From assembly GCA_964531205.1 (NCBI GenBank), contig CAZHGH010000125.1:1-7225 (forward strand): a stretch of DNA of 7,225 nucleotides, in the 5' to 3' direction. Made by a program: the position numbers and the translations under genes. A model generated the notes under the pieces. That model ran no database searches and had not been told where the DNA came from. It saw only the letters and a list, made by a program, of their open reading frames with translations. This DNA comes from JAICWY01 sp964531205 (lineage in GTDB: Bacteria; Vulcanimicrobiota; Vulcanimicrobiia; Vulcanimicrobiales; Vulcanimicrobiaceae). Positions 1 through 6,028 of this stretch are shown in pieces; within the stretch, counting starts at the first letter, position 1, and the number at the start of each line of letters is the position of its first letter.

Positions 1-33
1 TCGCTGACGCAAAGGGGCTTGGGATTTTGAATT

Positions 34-726
34 TCAGCTCGTAGTTGACGAATTGCTCATGTAGTCGTTGCCGGCGTTCCAATCCTGGCTGCGGCCCGAC
101 GGAATCAGATCGAAGACGTGCCAAACCGGCGTCAATAGATCGATTCCGCGCATTTCGCCCTTGACGTACGCGTGCGCTACGTAGGTGTTGCGGATTGTCG
201 ACCCGTCCTTCGTAAAGACGGCGACCGTTTCAATCGGTTCGCCGTCGCCGTCTTCGGCGCCGATGTCGCGCGCGAAATCCGGACCATCGTCTGAGAGCAG
301 CCTGGCGCGGCGCCATCCGCGTTGCTTCGCCCACGCCTGAAGCTTTTCAAACGGCGCTCGCGTCGCTACCGCAAAATTGATCCGCTGTTCGAGATGCGGC
401 GCAACGGCATCTAAGCCATCGATCCACATGGAGCACATCGGACAGAATTCGTCATCGTCCGCCCAGTACATGACATGGTAGACCACGAGTTCCGGTTTGC
501 CGTCTTGGAATAACTCCGATAATCTGACGCGCTTATCGCCTTCCATAAAGACGTAATCGCGCACCACGGGGCCGGGCGGCAATTGCCGGCGCATCGCTGC
601 AACAGCTTCGATTTGATCGCGCAACGCGACTTCCGCGCGGCGCAAGCGTTCGCGCTCCGCGCGGTACGTGTCGTCGGAGCCCAGCATTGCCGGAAGGTTC
701 TCGCGCACTTCAGTTGTTTGCGCCAT
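34..726 (-). CDS. DUF899 family thioredoxin-like protein
   Basis: A 230-residue protein that follows the DUF899 pattern throughout. It has a charged N-terminal helix with repeated Arg/Glu (about 20-48), then RDYVF near 56-60, a short LSELF segment (69-73), YHVMY (83-87), a CPMC motif (Cys95, Cys98), ATRAP (121-125), an RGW segment (136-138) and the closing DLIPSGR (206-212). DUF899 proteins have a thioredoxin-like fold, and CPMC sits where a redox CxxC is expected. A thiol-redox role is inference; no substrate is known. There is no signal peptide, so it is probably cytosolic. The ATG is supported by AAGGAG at 735-740, 8 nt upstream. That site overlaps the TAA stop of the preceding gene, so translation of the two is probably coupled. 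It is the last visible gene of a four-gene minus-strand operon. Family assignment is firm, function is not. Confidence 0.87.
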   Translation of the reverse strand: MAQTTEVRENLPAMLGSDDTYRAERERLRRAEVALRDQIEAVAAMRRQLPPGPVVRDYVFMEGDKRVRLSELFQDGKPELVVYHVMYWADDDEFCPMCSMWIDGLDAVAPHLEQRINFAVATRAPFEKLQAWAKQRGWRRARLLSDDGPDFARDIGAEDGDGEPIETVAVFTKDGSTIRNTYVAHAYVKGEMRGIDLLTPVWHVFDLIPSGRSQDWNAGNDYMSNSSTTS

Positions 727-738
727 TGTATGCTCTCC

Positions 739-1452
739 TTACGGAACTAAATCTTCGTCCAACGCGGAGCTGGAAATGTCGCCGGTAAACTCTTTGCCTT
801 CGTACGCAAAAACGCTGTGAATGATGCGTTTCACGGCATCGACGAACGTATGGCGGCTGTCGGGTGCGAGGATGATGCGCTTCATGAGCGTGTTGAGATC
901 GTCCAGCGAGACGCGCTGATCGACGATCGGCTCCTCCATAGGATTCAAAAACACCTGCACGCTGCGGATTTCGCGTTCGTCTTTATACTCGCGCCGTTTA
1001 TGGAAGAAGAGCGTATGAATGTCCGCAATCTCGCCTTGCATCGGCTCGTATCGCATGCGCTCGATTCGCGGCTCGCTTTCGCGGCTTAACACCTTGCGAA
1101 GAGCACCGACCGTGGTTTCGACAGCGACGGATTCACCGGTACGGCCGTACACGCTCCACATGCCGAACGATTCTTCTTCGTCGAATTCGTACCAGTACGT
1201 CGCGCATACGTACGTACGTGCCCGGCGGATGACGTCGCCGGGATCGGGTGGCGCACCGTTGAAGTGCAAGCGCTCGAGCAGCGAGGGCGCGAAACGAATC
1301 TTTTTAAATCCGTACGCGCCCTCGGCGGCGTCGTTTAGCATATCGATTCGTGTCTGCACCAGATGCCCGCTCAGTAACTCTAAAAACGAATTCAGCTTCA
1401 TGTACCGCCAGATGACGGTGTCATCGCTGGGTACGTAGCTGTCGGCAGGCAC
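739..1452 (-). CDS. DUF2971 family protein
   Basis: A 237-residue protein with the landmarks of DUF2971: WRYM near residue 15, an Asn-Asp-x-x-Glu element (MLNDAAEG, 38-45), an aromatic strand leading to SFGMWSVYG (95-103) followed by GESVAVE (106-112), and a Lys/Arg-Tyr-x-x-Glu-x-Glu-x-Arg element (KRREYKDEREIR, 152-163). DUF2971 proteins occur widely as lone cytosolic proteins, often in accessory or defence-associated regions, but no biochemical role is established. No signal peptide or membrane segment is seen. The start is GTG, 10 nt after the stop of the lipoprotein gene. There is no clear Shine-Dalgarno, so translation may depend on re-initiation. A later ATG (residue 18) would delete the conserved WRYM element and is less likely. 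A run of alternating TACG (1207-1219) falls inside the gene and appears to be ordinary coding sequence. Confidence 0.8.
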   Translation of the reverse strand: MPADSYVPSDDTVIWRYMKLNSFLELLSGHLVQTRIDMLNDAAEGAYGFKKIRFAPSLLERLHFNGAPPDPGDVIRRARTYVCATYWYEFDEEESFGMWSVYGRTGESVAVETTVGALRKVLSRESEPRIERMRYEPMQGEIADIHTLFFHKRREYKDEREIRSVQVFLNPMEEPIVDQRVSLDDLNTLMKRIILAPDSRHTFVDAVKRIIHSVFAYEGKEFTGDISSSALDEDLVP

Positions 1453-1462
1453 GGCGCTGCGG

Positions 1463-1843
1463 TTATTGGCTCGCTGTTGCCGGTTCGAAGACGCGATAGG
1501 CTGCTATTTTGCCGTCGGGATCGAGTTTGAGTACGACGTTCATCGAGCCCTTGCTGAAATCTGCGCGATAGGTGTACTCATTCTTGGCCGGATCCGTGCT
1601 GACGTACGTAAGGCCCTTATAGTCGCCATACCTATGCATTTGATCCGAAAGAATGCCGACTTCCGAACGCGTGACCTGGTTTTTCAACGTGTCGTCGAAA
1701 TTTTGCGTTACCGCGTTGGCATCGTCGTTATAGACCGCCTTCGTAGTTGCATCGGCGGCCGATTGCGCTTGGCCCGCACCGTTGCCGGCGCATGCGGCCA
1801 GGCCCAGCACCAGTGCCAGGCCCAGCGTCGCATTGCGTTTCAT
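1463..1843 (-). CDS. Small lipoprotein, DUF3887-like
   Basis: A 126-residue predicted lipoprotein. MKR is followed by a hydrophobic stretch and the lipobox LAAC (Cys18), then AGNGAG, so export and lipid attachment are expected. The rest is a small polar domain: a helix with VYNDDANAVTQNFDD (about 34-48), a middle region with VGILSDQM, then strands around YTYRADF and MNVVLKLDPDGKIAAYRVF ending the protein. This helix-plus-sheet layout with a final D-x-x-GKI-x-x-Y strand resembles DUF3887/cystatin-like domains; that match is by eye and tentative. I chose the ATG at 1841-1843, not the TTG 15 nt upstream, because the ATG overlaps the upstream stop as TAATG and begins a proper MKR signal sequence. 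The GGGG about 9 nt upstream is only a weak Shine-Dalgarno. It is the second gene of the four-gene operon. Confidence 0.78.
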   Translation of the reverse strand: MKRNATLGLALVLGLAACAGNGAGQAQSAADATTKAVYNDDANAVTQNFDDTLKNQVTRSEVGILSDQMHRYGDYKGLTYVSTDPAKNEYTYRADFSKGSMNVVLKLDPDGKIAAYRVFEPATASQ

Positions 1844-2337
1844 TAGAGTTGACCCCAACCGTACGAGACCATCGCAACTTGATTTTGCGCTGGCGCAGGA
1901 CGAGAAGCTACCCGCGTCCCTCCGCGGCGCGGTTGCGGCTGCGGTGCGTATGCGGTCTGAGCCGCGAAGCCGTTACGGTTGCGCTGCGTCATAGCGAGTT
2001 GGTGGCGTTGCTGCAATATGACGTTGTGCTGATATGCGACCTCGCGTTTGAGATCGCCGACTTCTGCAATTGCGTTGTCGTACGCGCGTTTCTCGCTGCT
2101 GTACGCAGCCCACGCATCGTTGTTTTCCGATTGCAACTCCGCTTGGCGGCGCGCATCTTCAGCGTACTTCTGATGAACCTTGCGGTTGTGCTGAATGATG
2201 AGGTACGTCGCCGCACCGATACCTAAAAGGATGTTCCGAGTGCTCGCGGCGCCGTCGGCCAGAGCGGGAGCGGCTGGAACGAGCAGAGCCATCATGGCTG
2301 CCAGCGTCGTTCCTGCGATTGCGCGTTTCAAAAACAT
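1843..2337 (-). CDS. Secreted or membrane-anchored coiled-coil protein
   Basis: A 164-residue protein of no family I recognise. Residues 1-27 form a signal peptide (MFLKR, hydrophobic core, APALA before D28). A second hydrophobic segment (NILLGIGAATYLIIQ, about 34-49) could be a membrane anchor. It is followed by a long charged helix (about 50-115) with many Gln, Glu, Lys and Arg, likely a coiled coil. The tail is rich in Gln, Pro, Arg and Ala and ends YGWGQL. The reading frame stays open upstream to 2553, but that extension crosses the divergent gene's start and puts 72 residues ahead of an obvious signal peptide. I therefore start at the ATG at 2335-2337. AGGAGG lies at 2351-2356, an unusually long 13 nt upstream, with no closer in-frame start codon. 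It is the first gene of the minus-strand operon; its stop overlaps the lipoprotein start by 1 nt. A cell-envelope role is inference. Confidence 0.72.
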   Translation of the reverse strand: MFLKRAIAGTTLAAMMALLVPAAPALADGAASTRNILLGIGAATYLIIQHNRKVHQKYAEDARRQAELQSENNDAWAAYSSEKRAYDNAIAEVGDLKREVAYQHNVILQQRHQLAMTQRNRNGFAAQTAYAPQPQPRRGGTRVASRPAPAQNQVAMVSYGWGQL

Positions 2338-2388
2338 ATCGTTAGTTCGTCCTCCTACAGCGGTCAACGCAGCCCACGCAAGCGATTG

Positions 2389-2419
2389 TTCCCTGCGGTT
2401 GCAAAAATCAAGCAGGGAA
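2389..2419. promoter_or_regulatory. 8-bp inverted repeat between divergent operons
   Basis: TTCCCTGC at 2389-2396 is exactly complementary to GCAGGGAA at 2412-2419, with a 15-nt spacer. The spacer adds three inner pairs (TTG 2399-2401 with CAA 2409-2411). It lies near the middle of the 160-bp region between the two divergent start codons. It could be an operator for a shared regulator or a hairpin in the leader of the minus-strand operon. There is no T-run on either side, so it is not a terminator. Which role applies cannot be told from sequence. Confidence 0.4.
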
Positions 2420-2472
2420 GCGAGCCGTCGCCACGCGTGAAGGCCCCGGCGATATGCGCGGAGCAAGCGCGC

Positions 2473-2478
2473 TATAAT
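2473..2478 (+). promoter_or_regulatory. Putative -10 box (TATAAT) for plus operon
   Basis: A perfect TATAAT 20 nt before the ATG of the dehydrogenase gene. Transcription starting about 7 nt downstream would give a leader of roughly a dozen bases that still contains the GGAGG at 2487-2491. No recognisable -35 hexamer or extended -10 TG is present at the right distance, so an activator may be needed or the match may be chance. Confidence 0.45.
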
Positions 2479-2497
2479 CAAAGTGGGGAGGCGCACT

Positions 2498-3406
2498 ATG
2501 AATAGTAGCGAGCGAATCGGCATTGTCGGTACCGGACGTATGGGCGCCGGCATCGCCGAACGCCTTAAGAGCGTCGGCTACACGATCGCAGCGCTGTACG
2601 ACATACGCGCAGACGCCGCGAAAGCGGTGGCGGATAAAACCGGCGGCGAGGTGTGCACGACGCTTTCACGCGTCACCGAGCTCTCCGACGTCATCGTTAC
2701 GATCGTCACCGACGACGATGCAATGTACCGCATCTTCGCAACGGAAGGCGACTCGCTCCTGAGGAGTGCGCGGGGGCGAATCTTCGTGAACGCAGCAACC
2801 GTGACGCCGAAAGTGCACGTCGACGTGCAACGGCTCGCAGAAGAGCACGGCGCGCATTCGCTGGAAGCGTGCATGGCAAGTTCCATACCGCAGGCGCGCT
2901 CCGGACAATTATATCTGATGATCGGCGGACGAAGAGAAATCTTCGAGCGCGTGCGGCCTCTGCTCGAGCAGATGAGTGTGTCGCTGCGCTACATCGGCGA
3001 AGCCGGACGCGCCGCGCAAGTAAAAGCGCTTGTGAATATGGTCATGAACATCAATACCGCCGGGCTCGCGGAAGGCTTGGGACTCGGCGATGCGCTCGGT
3101 CTCGACTTGAACATGCTGCGGGAAGTCTTCAGTCAAACCGGCGCGAACTCGCGCGTTCTCGAAACCGACGGCGCCGACATGCAAAACCGCGATCACGAAG
3201 TGTATTTTTCCGCTGCGCACGCCGCTAAGGACTCCGGCATCGCGCTCTCGCTCGCACGCGAAGCCGATTTAAAATTGCCGCTGGCCGAAGCGACGTATCA
3301 ACAATACGAACGAATGAAGGCCATCGGCCTTGGAGAGATCGACAAGTCCGGTATTTCCGAGCTGACGTTCAAAGACCGACATGCAAGGGAGACAGTAACA
3401 CCATGA
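2498..3406 (+). CDS. 3-hydroxyisobutyrate dehydrogenase family NAD(P)-dependent oxidoreductase
   Basis: A 302-residue protein of the beta-hydroxyacid dehydrogenase (6PGDH-like) family, of normal length. The N-terminal Rossmann fold shows GIVGTGRMG (G11, G13, G16). Asp35 after the second strand (LYDIR) suggests NAD rather than NADP preference (inference). The family's catalytic lysine is present as Lys176 in QVKALVN, with Asn180 after it; the C-terminal helical domain carries AAKDSGIAL (Lys244, Asp245). This rules out imine reductases, which lack that lysine. The usual substrate motif D-x-P-V-S-G-G is replaced by EACMASSI (123-130), while the following A-x-x-G-x-L-x-x-M-x-GG is kept, so the substrate may differ from 3-hydroxyisobutyrate or tartronate semialdehyde. 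Start: ATG with GGAGG 6 nt upstream (2487-2491), preferred to the GTG at 2483, which overlaps that site. Its last four bases overlap the next gene (ATGA). First gene of a three-gene operon. Confidence 0.88.
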   Translation: MNSSERIGIVGTGRMGAGIAERLKSVGYTIAALYDIRADAAKAVADKTGGEVCTTLSRVTELSDVIVTIVTDDDAMYRIFATEGDSLLRSARGRIFVNAATVTPKVHVDVQRLAEEHGAHSLEACMASSIPQARSGQLYLMIGGRREIFERVRPLLEQMSVSLRYIGEAGRAAQVKALVNMVMNINTAGLAEGLGLGDALGLDLNMLREVFSQTGANSRVLETDGADMQNRDHEVYFSAAHAAKDSGIALSLAREADLKLPLAEATYQQYERMKAIGLGEIDKSGISELTFKDRHARETVTP

Positions 3407-3876
3407 CGACGACAACCGGCACAACGACCACGAAGCAAAAAATTGTCCCATTGATCAGCTCAGACTGCGCGGGTCCGCTCGGCGCGGTACATCTCCCGCG
3501 ACTGTGGAGCAAACTCATGATCGCAGCCGCAGGGATGCTGCCGCAGGGATACGATGAGTGCGGCCCGGGATTCGATCAGATGACGCTCAACGGATTGAAT
3601 CTCGATCGGCAGAAAACAATCGACTACGTGCGGAACAACAAACCCACGTACATGCAATTCGAGGAGTGGGTCATTCAGCAAAACGGCGGGAGCATTTCGC
3701 AAGAAACGATCCGTAAACACAACGACGCGATACGTGCATACTGCCATAAAGAAGAGCTCGCAAGCAGCATGCGCACCGCTTCAGGCATTCAGGATCCAAC
3801 GATTAGTGACGCGGTGACGCTCAATAAATGCGAGGACCTCGACGAACTCCACCGTCAATTGACCGAGCGTGCGTGA
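3403..3876 (+). CDS. DUF5069-like hypothetical protein
   Basis: A 157-residue soluble protein with no signal peptide. After a Thr-rich start (eight Thr in the first ten residues, from a repetitive ACG/ACA/ACC run) comes the conserved-looking core: GPLGAVHLPRLWSKLMIAAA (24-43), then PQGYDECGPGFDQMTLNGL (47-65), and FEEWV (86-90). An LPR-x-x-x-K segment, a Gly-Tyr-Asp and D-x-x-x-L-x-x-L, then a helix ending in a conserved Trp, is the layout of DUF5069 proteins; the match is by eye. Their function is unknown. The C-terminal third (about 110-157) has no visible motif. The start overlaps the dehydrogenase stop (ATGA), with AAGGGAG at 3385-3391, 11 nt upstream. The stop overlaps the hydrolase start (GTGA), so this is the middle gene of a tightly coupled operon. 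Confidence 0.65.
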   Translation: MTTTTGTTTTKQKIVPLISSDCAGPLGAVHLPRLWSKLMIAAAGMLPQGYDECGPGFDQMTLNGLNLDRQKTIDYVRNNKPTYMQFEEWVIQQNGGSISQETIRKHNDAIRAYCHKEELASSMRTASGIQDPTISDAVTLNKCEDLDELHRQLTERA

Positions 3877-4694
3877 CGACACACGTAGAGGAACGCATCG
3901 CGCTCGACGACGGCGCCGACACGACGCTGGAACGCTGGGGAAGCCGCGGCCCCATCATGTTGTGCGTGCACGGAATGACCAGCTCGCGCAAATCGTGGGA
4001 ACGCTTTGCGCTACACTATCAGGACCGCTATCGCGTGTACGCGTACGATCAACGCGGTCATGGAGATTCGGCGCACGTCACGGGGCCGATGACGCTGCAT
4101 CGCGCGCTGCTGGATCTCTACAATGTGATGGAAGCGATACCGGACACGGTAGATTTGCTTGCCGGACATTCGTGGGGCGGTGCTGTCTGCATCCTGGGCG
4201 GCCGGCGCTTCGACGTGCGGCGAGTCGTCGCCGTCGATCCCATGATCCGGCAGGCAGGCAATCCATGGTACGACGAGTTTCTCGCCGATCTGCGGAGCTT
4301 GTTCGCTCATAAGGGCGAAGCGCGCGACGCCGCAATTGCGGAGGAGTACACATCGCTGGGCTGGGGCGAGATCGACATCGAGCGCAAAAAACATGCCGTG
4401 CGCAACATGACGCTTCTCCCAATCGAACGCTTACGCGACGAGAATCCGCCGGAGACCTGGGATCTGCGGCGGGATTTGGAGGCGTATCCCAAGCCGTTGC
4501 TGCTCGCAATGGCCCATGCGAGCGAGAGTATCGTCGAACTAGAAGATCTGAAGTACGTTCGCGAACGAGGCGGTCCGAACGTCGCGATCCGCGACTTCGA
4601 ACATCAAGGGCACAATCTGCACCGCACGGACTTCGATCATTTCGTTCGCGAGGTGGATACATTTCTGGAGCGCACTTCAACCGTTTCATCATAG
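3873..4694 (+). CDS. Alpha/beta hydrolase
   Basis: A 273-residue alpha/beta-hydrolase-fold protein. It has the oxyanion-hole HGMTSS (His33-Gly34), YDQRGHGDS (58-66) typical of the fold, the nucleophile elbow GHSWGG with Ser100, and the C-terminal histidine in HQGHNLH (His247). At the usual acid position after strand 7 the sequence reads ASESIV, so Glu218 probably replaces Asp; Asp122 in VAVDP after strand 6 is the alternative acid. The likely reaction is hydrolysis of an ester, lactone or C-C bond, substrate unknown. A cap domain fits residues about 125-200. No signal peptide, so cytosolic. I start at the GTG that overlaps the previous stop as GTGA; an upstream ATG (3828) would add 15 residues inside the previous gene and lacks a ribosome site, but the GTG's own ribosome site is also weak. 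Last gene of the operon, followed directly by a terminator. Confidence 0.87.
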   Translation: MTTHVEERIALDDGADTTLERWGSRGPIMLCVHGMTSSRKSWERFALHYQDRYRVYAYDQRGHGDSAHVTGPMTLHRALLDLYNVMEAIPDTVDLLAGHSWGGAVCILGGRRFDVRRVVAVDPMIRQAGNPWYDEFLADLRSLFAHKGEARDAAIAEEYTSLGWGEIDIERKKHAVRNMTLLPIERLRDENPPETWDLRRDLEAYPKPLLLAMAHASESIVELEDLKYVRERGGPNVAIRDFEHQGHNLHRTDFDHFVREVDTFLERTSTVSS

Positions 4695-4700
4695 TAAAAT

Positions 4701-4736
4701 AAAGAGGGCCGGGATTTTCCCAGCCCTTTTTATTTT
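4701..4736. terminator. Bidirectional rho-independent terminator
   Basis: AGGGCCGGGA (4705-4714) pairs with TCCCAGCCCT (4718-4727) around a 3-nt loop, with a single C/A mismatch. The T-rich tail TTTTTATTTT (4727-4736) follows on the plus strand, and AAAATAAAG before the stem gives a T-rich tail on the minus strand. It sits between the convergent hydrolase and exported-protein genes, so it probably ends transcription from both sides. Confidence 0.9.
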
Positions 4737-4748
4737 GTAGCCGTACGG

Positions 4749-5267
4749 TTAGTGGCCGCCACCGCCGGAAGCGCGTTTATGCCGCTTCTTCGATTTCATC
4801 ATCGGATGCGAAGAGACCATCGGACGGTTGAATTTTTCGAGCCAATTCGAACCGTTCGGATTGTTGTTCAGCGCGTCCATGGTGGGCGCGGCGTTTTGCG
4901 GCATCGCCGGCGCAGCGTTTTGCTGCGGCATCGGTTGCGGCTGCTGCGTCTTCGGGCACTGCGTTGCGGTTGCAGCGTTCGTGCCCTTCGTCATCGTCGG
5001 GGTTTGCGTCGTCGTTGTGCCGGTGCCGGTCGGATTTACCTGCGTTACCGGTGTACCCGGTACGTTGTTGTTCGCGGATGTTTCCGCATTCGATCCACTC
5101 GTTACCGTTGCGGTTCCATTAGGATTGCAGTGGATTTGCGTTCCGCTATTCGGAACGGGAACCGTGTTGGGTGGAGTGCCAGTTGCTTGTGCGAAAGCGG
5201 GAACTGTTAATCCGGCTATCAGCGCGGCCGTCGACGCAAAGCCGAGAAGTCTTGAACCTGTACTCAT
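4749..5267 (-). CDS. Exported Asn/Pro/Thr-rich protein, paralog 1
   Basis: A 172-residue exported protein of no family I recognise. Residues 1-26 are a signal peptide (MSTGSR, hydrophobic core, VPAFA before Gln27). The mature part is low in hydrophobic residues and rich in Asn, Pro, Thr, Gln and Ala: TPPNTVPVPNS (31-41), HCNPNGT with Cys47, PGTPVTQVNP (70-79), GTTTTQTP (83-90), Cys104 in QCPKTQQ, a QNAAPAMP repeat region (117-129), then NNNPNGSNW (134-142), FNRPMV (146-151) and a basic tail KSKKRHKRASGGGGH. It is a clear paralog of the neighbouring upstream gene. The ATG has AGGAGAG 7 nt upstream (5275-5281); an in-frame start 54 nt earlier would precede the signal peptide and is rejected. 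The two cysteines are few enough to form one disulfide. A disordered or cell-surface protein is likely; function unknown. Confidence 0.75.
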   Translation of the reverse strand: MSTGSRLLGFASTAALIAGLTVPAFAQATGTPPNTVPVPNSGTQIHCNPNGTATVTSGSNAETSANNNVPGTPVTQVNPTGTGTTTTQTPTMTKGTNAATATQCPKTQQPQPMPQQNAAPAMPQNAAPTMDALNNNPNGSNWLEKFNRPMVSSHPMMKSKKRHKRASGGGGH

Positions 5268-5353
5268 GCGTCTACTCTCCTGGTTTGCAAATAAGAGTAT
5301 GTCCGGCCTTGGCTTACCCACGGACCGGTATTTCTATGAAAAGGAAGTGCTGG

Positions 5354-5375
5354 CTAGCTTAAAATGAAAAGCTAG
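5354..5375. repeat. 7-bp inverted repeat between the paralogs
   Basis: CTAGCTT (5354-5360) and AAGCTAG (5369-5375) are perfectly complementary around an 8-nt loop and overlap the TAG stop of the upstream paralog. No T-run follows the stem on the minus strand, so it is at most a weak attenuator or an mRNA-end or processing hairpin between the two genes. Confidence 0.4.
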
Positions 5376-5872
5376 GAGCCGCCTCCCGTAGCATGCTTTG
5401 CGCGATGCATGCGCTTCGTCTTATGCGTTGTTGCAACCATCGGGCGGTTGAACTTGGAAGTCCAGCCCGCGCCGTTCGGATTGTTCGTCAACGCATTCAT
5501 CATAGGAGCGCTACGTCGCATGCTGCTTCGCGGCATCGCAGGCGCAGCGTTCTGCTGGGTTTTCGCGCACTGCACGTTCGGCTTGACCGGCTTTTCAAGT
5601 GCTGGTGTTTGCGTGGTTGTCGTGCCTTGGCCGCTTGGATTGACCTGCGTTACGGGCGTTCCCGGAGCGTTGTTCGCCGTAGATGTTTCGGCGTTGGTGC
5701 CATTTGTTGCGGTTCCGGTACCGTTCGGATTGCATTTGATAACCGTGGAACTGTTCGGTACTGCCATCGTGTTAGGTGGTGTACCGCCCGTGGCTTGCGC
5801 TAGCGCGGGGGCTGCCGTCCCGGAAAGCAGGCCGACGACCGCTGCAATGCCCAAAGCTTTGAGAATCTTCAT
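5372..5872 (-). CDS. Exported Asn/Pro/Thr-rich protein, paralog 2
   Basis: A 166-residue exported protein of no recognised family, paralogous to the gene just downstream. Residues 1-25 are a signal peptide (MKILK, hydrophobic core, APALA before Gln26). The mature chain repeats the same order of blocks: TPPNTMAVPNS (31-41), KCNPNGT with Cys47, NAETS (60-64), PGTPVTQVNP (70-79), GTTTTQTP (83-90), Cys102 in QCAKTQQ, NAAPAMP (108-114), NNPNGAGW (130-137), FNRPMV (141-146) and a basic tail KTKRMHRAKHATGGGS. The first cysteine sits at the same residue number in both. Between the QNAAPAMP block and FNRPMV this copy has an Arg-rich stretch (PRSSMRRSAP) absent from the other. The ATG has GAGG 7 nt upstream (5880-5883). 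A TATAGT at 5897-5902 on this strand could be its -10 box, but no good -35 is seen. The two genes lie 104 nt apart in the same direction and may be co-transcribed. Confidence 0.77.
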   Translation of the reverse strand: MKILKALGIAAVVGLLSGTAAPALAQATGGTPPNTMAVPNSSTVIKCNPNGTGTATNGTNAETSTANNAPGTPVTQVNPSGQGTTTTQTPALEKPVKPNVQCAKTQQNAAPAMPRSSMRRSAPMMNALTNNPNGAGWTSKFNRPMVATTHKTKRMHRAKHATGGGS

Positions 5873-5946
5873 GGCTTTTCCTCAAGGGGTGCTCTCACTA
5901 TACGCTCCTTGACAGGGAAGCGGAAGGTATACCCTTTTGAAACCTC

Positions 5947-5976
5947 TTGCCTTGCAGCAGGGTCCTGAAGTATAGT
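5947..5976 (+). promoter_or_regulatory. Sigma-70-type promoter for rpoC
   Basis: TTGCCT (5947-5952) and TATAGT (5971-5976) are spaced by 18 nt, matching the housekeeping consensus at four of six and five of six positions. Transcription would start near 5983 and give a leader of about 145 nt before rpoC. This is the best promoter in the window and fits rpoC being transcribed on its own here. Confidence 0.6.
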
Positions 5977-5986
5977 ATTCGTCTGT

Positions 5987-6028
5987 GCCGCGCGCCCGCG
6001 GCTTCTTTTTGGTTTGGGCGCGCACGGC
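5987..6028 (+). promoter_or_regulatory. GC-rich hairpin at the 5' end of the rpoC leader
   Basis: CGCGCCC (5991-5997) pairs with GGGCGCG (6016-6022), and GCCG (5987-5990) with CGGC (6025-6028) across a 2-nt bulge, around an 18-nt T-rich loop. It would lie within a few bases of the predicted transcript start. No T-run follows, so it is not a terminator; it may stabilise the mRNA or bind a regulator. I recognise no known leader family. Confidence 0.4.

Noticed and set aside
1207..1219. TACG tandem repeat
   Set aside because: Only about three units, within the DUF2971 gene and encoding part of its normal sequence; GTACG is common throughout the window.
34..2337. Known anti-phage defence system because of the DUF2971 gene
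   Set aside because: No nuclease, helicase, STAND, reverse transcriptase or other effector is next to it; DUF2971 alone does not establish defence.
2338..2553. Upstream extension of the coiled-coil protein's reading frame to 2553
   Set aside because: It crosses the divergent dehydrogenase start and its ribosome site, and it would bury a clear signal peptide behind 72 Arg-rich residues.
2498..3406. Imine reductase identity for the dehydrogenase
   Set aside because: Imine reductases lack the family's catalytic lysine, which is present here as Lys176.
4828..5367. Plus-strand frame opposite the first exported protein, rich in Cys, Val and Gly
   Set aside because: Antisense of a low-complexity gene that has a signal peptide, a ribosome site and a paralog on the other strand.
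5897..5902. TATAGT on the minus strand as a full promoter for the second paralog
   Set aside because: The -10 match is good, but no -35 or extended -10 is found at the right distance, so it is only mentioned under that gene.
5909..5914. TTGACA on the plus strand as the rpoC -35 box
   Set aside because: No -10 hexamer lies 16-18 nt downstream; the nearest TATA-like sequence is only 13 nt away.
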